NCBI GenBank assembly: GCA_035286465.1 | Contig: DATEDF010000124.1 | Location: 1-64,000 of the forward strand | From: Fen-1231 sp035286465 | GTDB lineage: Bacteria; Gemmatimonadota; Gemmatimonadetes; Gemmatimonadales; Gemmatimonadaceae | Direction of reading: 5' to 3' | Length of the DNA: 64,000 bases | Part shown: piece by piece, positions 40,747 through 48,856 of the stretch | Layout: the number at the start of each line of letters is the position of its first letter | How positions within the stretch are numbered: position 1 is the first letter of the stretch | Program-made: the position numbers and the translations under genes | The notes under the pieces: generated by a model | Database searches by the model: none | Told to the model about the DNA's origin: nothing | Seen by the model: the letters and a program-made list of their open reading frames with translations, nothing else

Positions 40747-43512
40747 ATGCGCCGAGGACTTCCCGCCAGGCCGGCCGCGTCGCCCCGTCGCGCCGTCGCG
40801 CGCGCCGTGCTTGTCACGCGCTCCCCGCTCGTCACGCGTGCCGCGGTCGCTACCCGCGCCACGCTCGTCGCCGCGCTCGCTGCGCTCGCCGCCGCCGCCG
40901 CGCGCCCGCTCGCCGCGCAAGGCGCGGACAGCACGACCGTGCCCGTTCTCTTCAGCGTGAGCGGCGCGGCCTCCCTCGGCACGTACCAGTCGGGCGTGAC
41001 CTGGGCGGTCGTGCGCTTCCTGCAGCTCGCGAACGGCGATTCCACGCTCCGCCCGAGCGCGCATCGCGCGCTCCGCTACCGGCTCGGCGCGATCAGCGGC
41101 GCCTCGGCCGGCAACATCAACGCGGTGATCTCGTCGCTCGAATGGTGCCGGAAGGATGCCGTGCGGCCCGAGAACAGCCTCTTCGCCCAGCTCTGGCTCA
41201 ACGTCGGCCTCGGCCAGCTCAACCCGGTCCACGATTCCGGCGGCGCGACGCTGCCCTCCAGCGGCCGGGCGCCGGGCGCCGCCGGCCTGATGTCGCGCGC
41301 GTTCTTCCAGACGCTCTGGGATTCGCTCACCGCCGCGATGGCGCGGCCGCTCTTCGATCCGCGGTGCGACATCCCGGTGGGCGTGACGATGACGCGGCTC
41401 ATCCCCGCGATGTACTCGCTGCAGCGGACGGACGAGACCGATCCCGCCCTCACGGCGGCCACGCAGCGCTTCGTCGCGCGGTGGCGCGTGCAGGCCGACA
41501 GCGCCGGACTCGAGCGCGACCGCGCCCCCCTCGTGGTGCGCCCGCCCGAGATCCCGCGCGACCCGCGCCTCTTCGGCGCGGAGTACCTCATCAGCATCGG
41601 CGCGGACCGATCGGGCAAGGACACCGTGGACCGGCGCATCGTCTTCGGCGCGGTGCAGGCCTCGGCCGCCGTGCCGCTCGTGTGGGCGGCGGTGCCGCTT
41701 CCGACGCCCGTGGACAGCAACTTCGCGGCCCGCGCGAAGCGCGCGTCGCTCGAGCGTGCGTTCCGTGCCGAGGCGCGCGCCGGCGGCACCGGCGGCGCCG
41801 GCGCGCGCGTGCCGAAGGACTCGGCGCTCTTCGTGGACGGCGGACTCTTCGACGCCGACCCGCTGGGTCTCGCAAACGACATGTGGAGCCAGGAACGCGC
41901 GACGCCGGGAAGCCGCGAGGCGCGCCCGCTGCTCGTCCGCATTGACCCGGACGACCTGCGCGGCCTCCTCCTCCTCAACACGCAGCAGAAGGAGGCCGCC
42001 TCCGGCGCGGCGAAGCAGCCCCCGCCGAGCGGGATCGAGCCCGTCCTCACCCTGCTCGGCGGCTTTCTGCCGAGTGCGCGCGGCTACGAGCTCCAGTCGC
42101 TCGGCCGCCTGCTCGCGCGGCACGCGAACGACCCCGTGTCGCCGCGCATCGTCCACACGTCGCGCGCGTTTCCCGCGGTCGCGGCGCACCTCCTGCATTT
42201 CGGCGGGTTCATGGGTCGCCCCTTCCGCGACCACGACTTCTACCTCGGCATCTACGACGGCCTGCGCTTCGCCGCCGAGCAGTTGCTCTGTGCCGATCCC
42301 GTCGCGCGTGACGCCGCGCCGCCCGCCGCCTCGTGCGTGGACAGCGTCCTCACGCACACGGTGATCCCCGCCGTCGAGCGCGCGCTTCCCGACGCGCAGC
42401 CGATTCCGCTCGTGCGCGAATTCGCGCGGTGTGAGTCGCTCGGGTGGCGCGACGACGCCTGCACCTTCCCGCCCGACACCCTCACGCGTGACCCGCTGCT
42501 CCGCGCCCGCTACCGCGTGGAAGCCACCATCGCGCGGGCGAACCAGCAGATGCTCCACTACACGCCGCCGCCGAAGGACACGACGCGCCCGAGGCAGTGC
42601 GGCCCGCGCGCGTGCGACGGCTTCGTGGCCTCCATCGTCTGGAACGACGACTTCGGCGTGCTGCTCTCGTCGCTCGCCGCCGACACCGGGTACCGGAGCG
42701 CCATCCGGACGATGCACGCCCTGACGAAGCCCGTTTGCTGGGGGCGCGAGGCGGCGTGGGGCTCGCCGGATCCCACCTGTCCCGCGGACAGCGCCTTCGC
42801 GCGCCTGGTGAACGACCCGGAGACGGTGCTCGACTTCGCGCTCCGCTGGGAGCTGCGCCGCCTCTCGGAGATCGAGGAACGCCAGCGACGCGGGAGCAAG
42901 ACCGCCTCGCGCATCGCAGCGCTCACGGAGCTGGCCTACACGGCGCAGGGGTTCCCGTATCGCACCGGCCATTTCGCGCCGACGACGGTGCCGGCGTTGG
43001 CGCCCAAGCGCCTTGCCTGGAACCTCCTTCCATACTATGTGGCGGCGGGAGCGCCCGGACGCGGGGGCGTCGAGCTGGGCTGGGACTTCGTGCTGCGCTA
43101 CTGGCGCGACGCGCACGTCGGCATCACGGCGCCCATCAGCTGGTGGTACCGGCCGGGCGCGAACGGCGCGCGCACGAGCCAGGCGCTGGCGTTCGGCCTG
43201 GGTGCCTTCGTGCGCCCGCCGCCGGCGCAGCAGTGGCTCGCCTTCCAGGTCGCGGTGCAGTATCCGGGGGAGGCGGTCGCGCGCGGGCTGTGGAGCGCTC
43301 GGCTGCTCTCGCCGGAACTCGCGTGGACGCCGCCGCTCGCCTCGAAGCTGCGCTTCGCGTACCGGTGGGGGCCCTCGCTCTTCGATCCGTCGCGGGCGGG
43401 CTTCGGGCCCGCGCCGTTCGGCAACTCGGCGGGTGCGCGCGGCGGCGGCGCGTTCTCGATCGGCCTGGCGGACGTTCCCGGCCTGCTCTACTGGGCCTGG
43501 CGGTTGCTCTGA
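40747..43512 (+). CDS. Exported patatin-like phospholipase with C-terminal beta-rich domain
   Basis: 921 residues from ATG 40747; a long n-region, then a core ending PLAA/Q at about residue 58. The patatin domain shows a Gly-rich oxyanion loop (SVSGAASLGTYQSG), the nucleophile in GASAG (usually GxSxG) and the catalytic Asp in VDGGLFD. The dyad is intact. Residues 450-740 hold a Cys-containing insert. The C-terminal 150 residues (GVELGWDFVLRYW to the end) are strand-rich and may be an outer-membrane barrel part or a lid. Likely a lipid acyl hydrolase. The next gene starts inside its stop as CTGA. Confidence 0.85.
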   Translation: MRRGLPARPAASPRRAVARAVLVTRSPLVTRAAVATRATLVAALAALAAAAARPLAAQGADSTTVPVLFSVSGAASLGTYQSGVTWAVVRFLQLANGDSTLRPSAHRALRYRLGAISGASAGNINAVISSLEWCRKDAVRPENSLFAQLWLNVGLGQLNPVHDSGGATLPSSGRAPGAAGLMSRAFFQTLWDSLTAAMARPLFDPRCDIPVGVTMTRLIPAMYSLQRTDETDPALTAATQRFVARWRVQADSAGLERDRAPLVVRPPEIPRDPRLFGAEYLISIGADRSGKDTVDRRIVFGAVQASAAVPLVWAAVPLPTPVDSNFAARAKRASLERAFRAEARAGGTGGAGARVPKDSALFVDGGLFDADPLGLANDMWSQERATPGSREARPLLVRIDPDDLRGLLLLNTQQKEAASGAAKQPPPSGIEPVLTLLGGFLPSARGYELQSLGRLLARHANDPVSPRIVHTSRAFPAVAAHLLHFGGFMGRPFRDHDFYLGIYDGLRFAAEQLLCADPVARDAAPPAASCVDSVLTHTVIPAVERALPDAQPIPLVREFARCESLGWRDDACTFPPDTLTRDPLLRARYRVEATIARANQQMLHYTPPPKDTTRPRQCGPRACDGFVASIVWNDDFGVLLSSLAADTGYRSAIRTMHALTKPVCWGREAAWGSPDPTCPADSAFARLVNDPETVLDFALRWELRRLSEIEERQRRGSKTASRIAALTELAYTAQGFPYRTGHFAPTTVPALAPKRLAWNLLPYYVAAGAPGRGGVELGWDFVLRYWRDAHVGITAPISWWYRPGANGARTSQALAFGLGAFVRPPPAQQWLAFQVAVQYPGEAVARGLWSARLLSPELAWTPPLASKLRFAYRWGPSLFDPSRAGFGPAPFGNSAGARGGGAFSIGLADVPGLLYWAWRLL

Positions 43513-46019
43513 CCGCGCGCGTCGCGATCATCGCGGTGCACGGCGTCGGGAGTCCCGCGCCGCTGAGCACGGCACAGGCGACGGCCGAACTCCTCGTGCG
43601 GCACCAGCCAAACGGCGCGCGCTTCAGCGCGTTCGAGGAGCGCCGGCTCACGATCCCCACCGACAAGCTCAACATCACGCCGTCCAGATGGGACACCGTC
43701 GCGCCGCGGTCCGCGCGCCCCGCGGCCGCGCCGCCGCCCCCGCCCCCGCCCCCCGCGGTGAAGCAGTCACGGCTCGCGGCCCGGCTCGAGGAGGATCGTT
43801 CGGCGCTCGGGCGGAACCGCGACCGGCCCTCGGGCCCCGACATCGCCTTCATGCGTGAGCAGCTCGACGGCTACGAGAGCGACCACGCGCCGTACGAGAC
43901 CGCGGAACTGGTGGGCGAGCGCACCGACGCCACGGGCGCGCGCACCGCCGTGCACGTCTTCGAGATGTACTGGGCCGACCTCTCGCGCGTCGGCTCGGGG
44001 CTCCTCCGCGTGCTCGGCACCATCTACCAGCTCATCCTCCACATCAGCCACCTGGGCCGCAAGACGCTCGACGTCGCGTGGCAGTACGCGCCCGATCCGG
44101 AGGACCTGGCGCTGAACGAGGCCTGGCGGCGCTTCAGCGCGTGTCACGCGTGGGCCGTGCGACTGTTCACGATCGGCGTGCCGCTCGCCACGGTCCTGAT
44201 GCTCTGCTGGAGCGTGCTCTTCGTGCCCGCGGCGATCCCCGCGAATGCGCGCCCCGTGGCCGGCATCGCGGCGAGCGCGATCATCGCGATCGCCGCCGCC
44301 GGCCTGCTCTGCTTCACCCGCCTCAAGACCGCGAGTGCCGCGACGGCCTTCGTGCTGCTCTCGCTGGCCATTCTCGGGGCCGGCGGATGGCTCTACTGGA
44401 CCTTGCCGGCTCGCGCCGGGCTGCTCGGCACCGGCATCCTCAGCGTGACGCTCGGCCTCGTGACCCTCGTCGCCTACGAGGCGACCCTCCGTTTCTACGA
44501 GCGCTCGCGCCCGGGCGCGCTCGTGCTGGGACGCGTGGGCGCGCTCCTCCTCCTCGCGCTCACCGCCGTCTCCTGGCCGCTGGTGGACCGCGCGCTCGAG
44601 CCCGCGGAGATCATTCGGCAGCTCGCGTTCTTCGCGTTCCAGTGGGGGTACATCCTCAACATGCTCCTCTGGCTGACGCTCTGGGGCGTGGCGTTTGCCG
44701 CCTTCCTCCTCGGCGTGCGGGTCTGGCAGCGCACGACGGCTCCCGTCGAGCGCCGGCGGATGCGGCGCGCGGGCTGGACGGCGCGCGTGACGCTCTGCTT
44801 CTCGCTCTTCGCGTTCATCGTCACGGTGCTGATCGGCTATCAGGCGATGCTCGCGCTCGCGTCGCAGTACACGAGCTGGGTGGATCTCCTTCCCAAGGCG
44901 CAGCTCCGGACGGTCGCGACCTGGTTCCTTCCCGCCGCACGCGGCGCGGTGCCCGACTTCCTGCAGGCACTGATCGCGGCGGGCGGTACGTCGGCGCTGC
45001 CGTGGATCATCGCCGGGCTTGGCTTCGCGCTGCTGCTCGTGCTCTGGTTCCTGCTCCTCGTCGGCTTCACGAGCGCGCGCCGGCTGTCCGAAGACTGGAA
45101 GTTCTCGCGCCAGCTCGGCGAGTGGTTCACCGCGGGCTTCGTCTGGCTCCGCGCGTCGGGGAATCTCGCGACGTCGGTGATCTACGGCGGGTTCATCGTC
45201 GGGGGCGTCGTCGGATTCGCGCCGGCGATCTTCGGGTTCACTTGGCCGGCCGAGGTGACGGACTTCTTCGACGAACGCCGGACGACGCGATTGATCACCG
45301 CGATGACATACGCCGTGCTCGCCTCGGCGGCGACGGTGGCGGCGGTGAAGCTCCGCCTCACCGCGCTCGCCTCACGCGCGCGCCCCGCGCTCGGCATCGT
45401 GCTCGACGTGGACAACTACCTGCGCGAATCGCCCTGGGAGGCGACGCCACGCGCGAAGATGGCCGAGCGGCTCGCCTCGCTGCTCCGGAACGTCGAGGAC
45501 CGCAGGAACGCGGACGGAACGCCGTACTTCGACCGCGTCGTCTTCATCTCGCACAGCCAGGGCACCGTGCTGACGGCCGACTTCCTGCGCTTTCTCGCCG
45601 CGGAGAAGATCCAGTGCCCCGAGGTGCGCGCCGAGCGCTTCCGCCTCCTCACGATGGGGTCGCCGCTCCGCCAGCTCTACGCCGCGAACTTCCCGCACCT
45701 CTACAAGTGGGTGGACTCGTCCGACGACCGCGAGCCCCGGAAGCGGGACGACGCGCTCGCGGCGGAAGCGCTCGCGCGGCGGACGCCCGACCCGGCCGCG
45801 CTCCGCGTCGGCAAGTGGGTGAATCTCTACACATCGGGCGACTACGTCGGCCGCGCCCTCTGGCGGCGCGAAGACGCGCCGGGCGTGTGGTCGTGCGAGA
45901 CATACGCGGGCGCGAGCGAGGCCGGCAACCGGCGGGAGCGCTGCCTCGGCGCTGGGACGCACACGCGCTATTGGTCGAGCGCCGCGGTGGCGGAGGAGCT
46001 GGACGCGCTGCTGGTTTGA
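43509..46019 (+). CDS. Membrane-embedded alpha/beta hydrolase with TM insert
   Basis: 836 residues if it starts at CTG 43509, which overlaps the patatin stop as CTGA; no ATG or GTG lies near. It opens directly with a hydrolase strand and oxyanion motif (IIAVHGVGSP, residues 7-16). A Pro-rich linker follows, then about ten membrane helices (residues 225-605). The hydrolase fold resumes with the nucleophile elbow FISHSQGT (Ser near 683), a likely Asp in TSGDYVG (near 778) and a His in THTRYW (near 818). So the fold is split by a large membrane domain. I do not recognise the family. Coupling to patatin suggests a lipid-related job. Confidence 0.75.
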   Translation: MTARVAIIAVHGVGSPAPLSTAQATAELLVRHQPNGARFSAFEERRLTIPTDKLNITPSRWDTVAPRSARPAAAPPPPPPPPAVKQSRLAARLEEDRSALGRNRDRPSGPDIAFMREQLDGYESDHAPYETAELVGERTDATGARTAVHVFEMYWADLSRVGSGLLRVLGTIYQLILHISHLGRKTLDVAWQYAPDPEDLALNEAWRRFSACHAWAVRLFTIGVPLATVLMLCWSVLFVPAAIPANARPVAGIAASAIIAIAAAGLLCFTRLKTASAATAFVLLSLAILGAGGWLYWTLPARAGLLGTGILSVTLGLVTLVAYEATLRFYERSRPGALVLGRVGALLLLALTAVSWPLVDRALEPAEIIRQLAFFAFQWGYILNMLLWLTLWGVAFAAFLLGVRVWQRTTAPVERRRMRRAGWTARVTLCFSLFAFIVTVLIGYQAMLALASQYTSWVDLLPKAQLRTVATWFLPAARGAVPDFLQALIAAGGTSALPWIIAGLGFALLLVLWFLLLVGFTSARRLSEDWKFSRQLGEWFTAGFVWLRASGNLATSVIYGGFIVGGVVGFAPAIFGFTWPAEVTDFFDERRTTRLITAMTYAVLASAATVAAVKLRLTALASRARPALGIVLDVDNYLRESPWEATPRAKMAERLASLLRNVEDRRNADGTPYFDRVVFISHSQGTVLTADFLRFLAAEKIQCPEVRAERFRLLTMGSPLRQLYAANFPHLYKWVDSSDDREPRKRDDALAAEALARRTPDPAALRVGKWVNLYTSGDYVGRALWRREDAPGVWSCETYAGASEAGNRRERCLGAGTHTRYWSSAAVAEELDALLV

Positions 46020-46090
46020 AGTTGAACCGTCGGGCCCTCGTGAGCGCGCCGGTCCGGCGCGCGCGGGCACGCCACCCGCGCCCGCCCGCC

Positions 46091-47335
46091 TCACCCCGCG
46101 AACCACCCGATCGCGAACTGACAGAACACCGCCCCCACCACCGCCATCGCGAACCCCCAAGCCAGCAGCTTGCGGAAAAGCGGCCGCGGATCCTGGCCGC
46201 CCGGGAGCGCCGCGAGGCAGAGCGCGCCGATCGTCGAGAGCGGCGACACGTCCACGAGCGCGGCGCCGACGTTGATGCTCATCGCCACCTGCAGCGGGTC
46301 GCCGCCGCCCAGCTTCAGCACGAGCCCGGGCACGGCGGGAAGGAACGCCGGGTAGACGACGCCCGAGGTGGAGCTGTAGGTCGAGATGACGCCCGTCACG
46401 AAGGCGATCGTCCCGTTCACCGTCCCCGGCGTCGAGATGCGCGCGAGCATCGTCGTGAAGAGGTCCATCCCGCCCGTCTTCTCGAGCACGCCGATGAGCA
46501 CGCTCACCCCGCACACCATCACGATCACCGACCACGGCACCGCCTTCACCGACGCGACGTCCTCGGCGGCGCCCGCGAGAATGAGCACGGCCGCCGCCGC
46601 AAAGGCCGAGAGGCCGGGGTTCGCCTTGAATGCCACGACGCCGACGATCCACGCGGCCGTCACCGCGAGCGTGAGCCAGTGACGGCGCTCAATCGGCGGC
46701 GCGGCGACGACCGTCGAGACCCGAGCCGCACGTGCGAGCCGCACGCCGCCGAAGAGCAGGAACGCGCCAAGCGCGACCAGCGCGTGCACGACGAAGTTCG
46801 CGGCCCAGACGCTCCACTCGTGGCCGCCGAGCCCCGCGGACTTCATCAGCTCCTGCACCATCGCGCCGACGGCGCTGATCGGGGAGAGATTCCCCGCGTT
46901 CGCGCCATTGCCGACCATCAACGCCACGAGAAACGCCGGCACGCCCGCCGAGCCGCCGATGGCCATCGCGAGCGGCGCGATGAGCGCGCTCGCCGCGATC
47001 GCGCCCGGTCCGACCGTCGAGACGGCGCACGCGAGGAGGAAGAAGAGCGGCGGCAGGAGCGCGACGTGGCCGCCGGCGAGCCGCACCGCGCGGTGCGCGA
47101 GCGCGGCGAGCGTCCCGTTCGCCTGCGCCACCGCGAAGAGGAGCGTCACCCCGAGCAGCGTGAGGAAGAGGGTGGCCGGGAACGTCGCCATCAGCACGTC
47201 GGCCTTCCACTGCGCCGCGTAGAGCCCGATCGGCCACGCGAGCGCCACCGCCAGCACGCCGACGTTGATGCGCGACGTGAGGCTCGTGAGCAGCACGAGG
47301 AGCAGCGCGACGAGCGAGAGCACGGCCGGGCTCAC
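46091..47335 (-). CDS. MatC-like / SLC13-type anion transporter
   Basis: 414 residues from GTG 47335 (GTGA overlap with the synthetase stop). Twelve or so helices; two re-entrant motifs can be seen, NGANAGNLSPISAVG in the first half and STYSSTSGVVYPAFLP in the second, typical of the ion-transporter superfamily containing MatC and the SLC13/DASS carriers. It probably imports a dicarboxylate; malonate is suggested by the adjacent MatB-like gene. No binding-protein partner is present. Confidence 0.85.
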   Translation of the reverse strand: MSPAVLSLVALLLVLLTSLTSRINVGVLAVALAWPIGLYAAQWKADVLMATFPATLFLTLLGVTLLFAVAQANGTLAALAHRAVRLAGGHVALLPPLFFLLACAVSTVGPGAIAASALIAPLAMAIGGSAGVPAFLVALMVGNGANAGNLSPISAVGAMVQELMKSAGLGGHEWSVWAANFVVHALVALGAFLLFGGVRLARAARVSTVVAAPPIERRHWLTLAVTAAWIVGVVAFKANPGLSAFAAAAVLILAGAAEDVASVKAVPWSVIVMVCGVSVLIGVLEKTGGMDLFTTMLARISTPGTVNGTIAFVTGVISTYSSTSGVVYPAFLPAVPGLVLKLGGGDPLQVAMSINVGAALVDVSPLSTIGALCLAALPGGQDPRPLFRKLLAWGFAMAVVGAVFCQFAIGWFAG

Positions 47336-48810
47336 GACGGGCTCCAGGGCGGCAAGAGGTGCTTCTGGACCTTGCCGAGCGCGGTGCGCGGCAGCGCGTC
47401 CACGCGCACGTAGCCGCGCGGGAGCTTGAAGGATGCGAGTACGGCACCGAGCCCCTCGCGGAGCGCGCGCTCGTCGAGCGGCACGTCGGAGACGAGGTAC
47501 GCCACTGGCACCTCGCCGCGCACGGGATCCGTGGCGCCGATCACCACGGCCTCGCGCACGCCCGGCTGCGCGAGGAGCAGCTCCTCGACCTCGCGTGGGT
47601 AGACGTTGAACCCGCCCGAGATGATCAGGTCGCTGACGCGCCCCCGGAGCGTGAGGTAGCCGTCGCTCGAGCGCGCGCCGAGGTCGCCCGTGCGGAACCA
47701 CCCGTTCCGGAACGCCGCGGCCGTCTCGGCCTCGCGCTTCCAATACCCGGCGCACACGTTGGGCCCACGCACCCAGACCTCGCCCGTCGCGCCGTCGGCC
47801 ACGGGCGCGCCCAGTTCGTCGAGCACGCGCAGCTCCACGTGCGGCAGCGGCGGCCCCACCGTTCCCGCGCGCCGCTCGCCATCATGGGGATTGCTCGCGT
47901 TCATCAGCGTTTCCGTCATCCCGTAGCGCTCGAGGATCACGTGGCCGTAGCGCGCACGGAAGGCCTCCAGGACCTGCGGCGGGAGCGGCGCCGAGCCCGA
48001 GACGAAGAGCCGCATCCGTTCGCCGATCCCTCGGGCGCGCGCGGCGGGCACGTCGAGCAGCCGCACGTAGATCGTCGGCACGCCGAAGAAGAGCGTGGGC
48101 CGGTACTCCTCGAACAGGTCGGCGGCGGTGGCGTGCTCGAATCGCTCGATGAGCCGCATGTGGCACCCGCTCGCGAGCCAGCAGTGCACGCCGTTGCCGA
48201 GCCCGTGCACGTGAAAGAGCGGGAGCACGGCCAGATAGCGATCGGCGCTCGTGATGCGCCACGCTCCGGTGAGCGCGCGGGCGTTCGCCGCGAAGTTGCC
48301 GTGCGTCAGCACGGCCCCCTTCGACGCGCCCGTCGTCCCCGACGTGTACACGAGCGCCGCCGGCGCGTCGTCATCGAGGGCGATCCGCGGGCGGTCCGAG
48401 GCGCACGGCGCCCACTCGGCCTCGAGCGAATCCACGTCCCAGCACGCGGTGCCGGCGGGGACGTCGGTCGCGCGCGCGCTCGTCGCCACCACCGCGCGGG
48501 GCTCCGCGTCGCGCACGATGTGGCCGATCTCGCGCGCGGTGTACAGCACGTTGACCGGCACCACGATCACACCGAGCTTGGCGCACGCGAGCCAGAGGTC
48601 CACGATCTCGACGCGATTCGCGAGGCAGAACGCGAGTCGGTCACCGCGCACGAGCCCGCGGGCGGCGAGGAGTTGCGCGAGCCGGTTGCTGCGCGCCTCG
48701 AGGTCGCCGAAGGTCAGTGACACCCGCGGTGCGCCCGGACGGTCCCATTCGAGCGCGCACGCGCCCGCGCGCTGGATGAGCGAGCGGTCGAAGAGCTCGG
48801 TCAGCAGCAT
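47332..48810 (-). CDS. AMP-forming acyl-CoA synthetase (MatB/malonyl-CoA-synthetase-like)
   Basis: 492 residues from ATG 48810. ANL-superfamily motifs: P-loop YTSGTTGASKGAVLTHGN, YGMTET, GYLTLRGRVSDLIISGGFNVYP hinge (key span RVSDLIISGG) and catalytic Lys in LPRTALGKVQ. It forms an acyl-adenylate and then acyl-CoA. In rhizobia MatB (malonyl-CoA synthetase) is encoded beside the malonate carrier MatC; the same pairing here supports malonate, but the substrate pocket cannot be read by eye. A medium-chain or aryl acid is the alternative. Confidence 0.88.
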   Translation of the reverse strand: MLLTELFDRSLIQRAGACALEWDRPGAPRVSLTFGDLEARSNRLAQLLAARGLVRGDRLAFCLANRVEIVDLWLACAKLGVIVVPVNVLYTAREIGHIVRDAEPRAVVATSARATDVPAGTACWDVDSLEAEWAPCASDRPRIALDDDAPAALVYTSGTTGASKGAVLTHGNFAANARALTGAWRITSADRYLAVLPLFHVHGLGNGVHCWLASGCHMRLIERFEHATAADLFEEYRPTLFFGVPTIYVRLLDVPAARARGIGERMRLFVSGSAPLPPQVLEAFRARYGHVILERYGMTETLMNASNPHDGERRAGTVGPPLPHVELRVLDELGAPVADGATGEVWVRGPNVCAGYWKREAETAAAFRNGWFRTGDLGARSSDGYLTLRGRVSDLIISGGFNVYPREVEELLLAQPGVREAVVIGATDPVRGEVPVAYLVSDVPLDERALREGLGAVLASFKLPRGYVRVDALPRTALGKVQKHLLPPWSPS

Positions 48811-48856
48811 CGCGCGAGCCGCACCGGCCCCGGTCCGGGCACCCGGCGTCCGGTGT

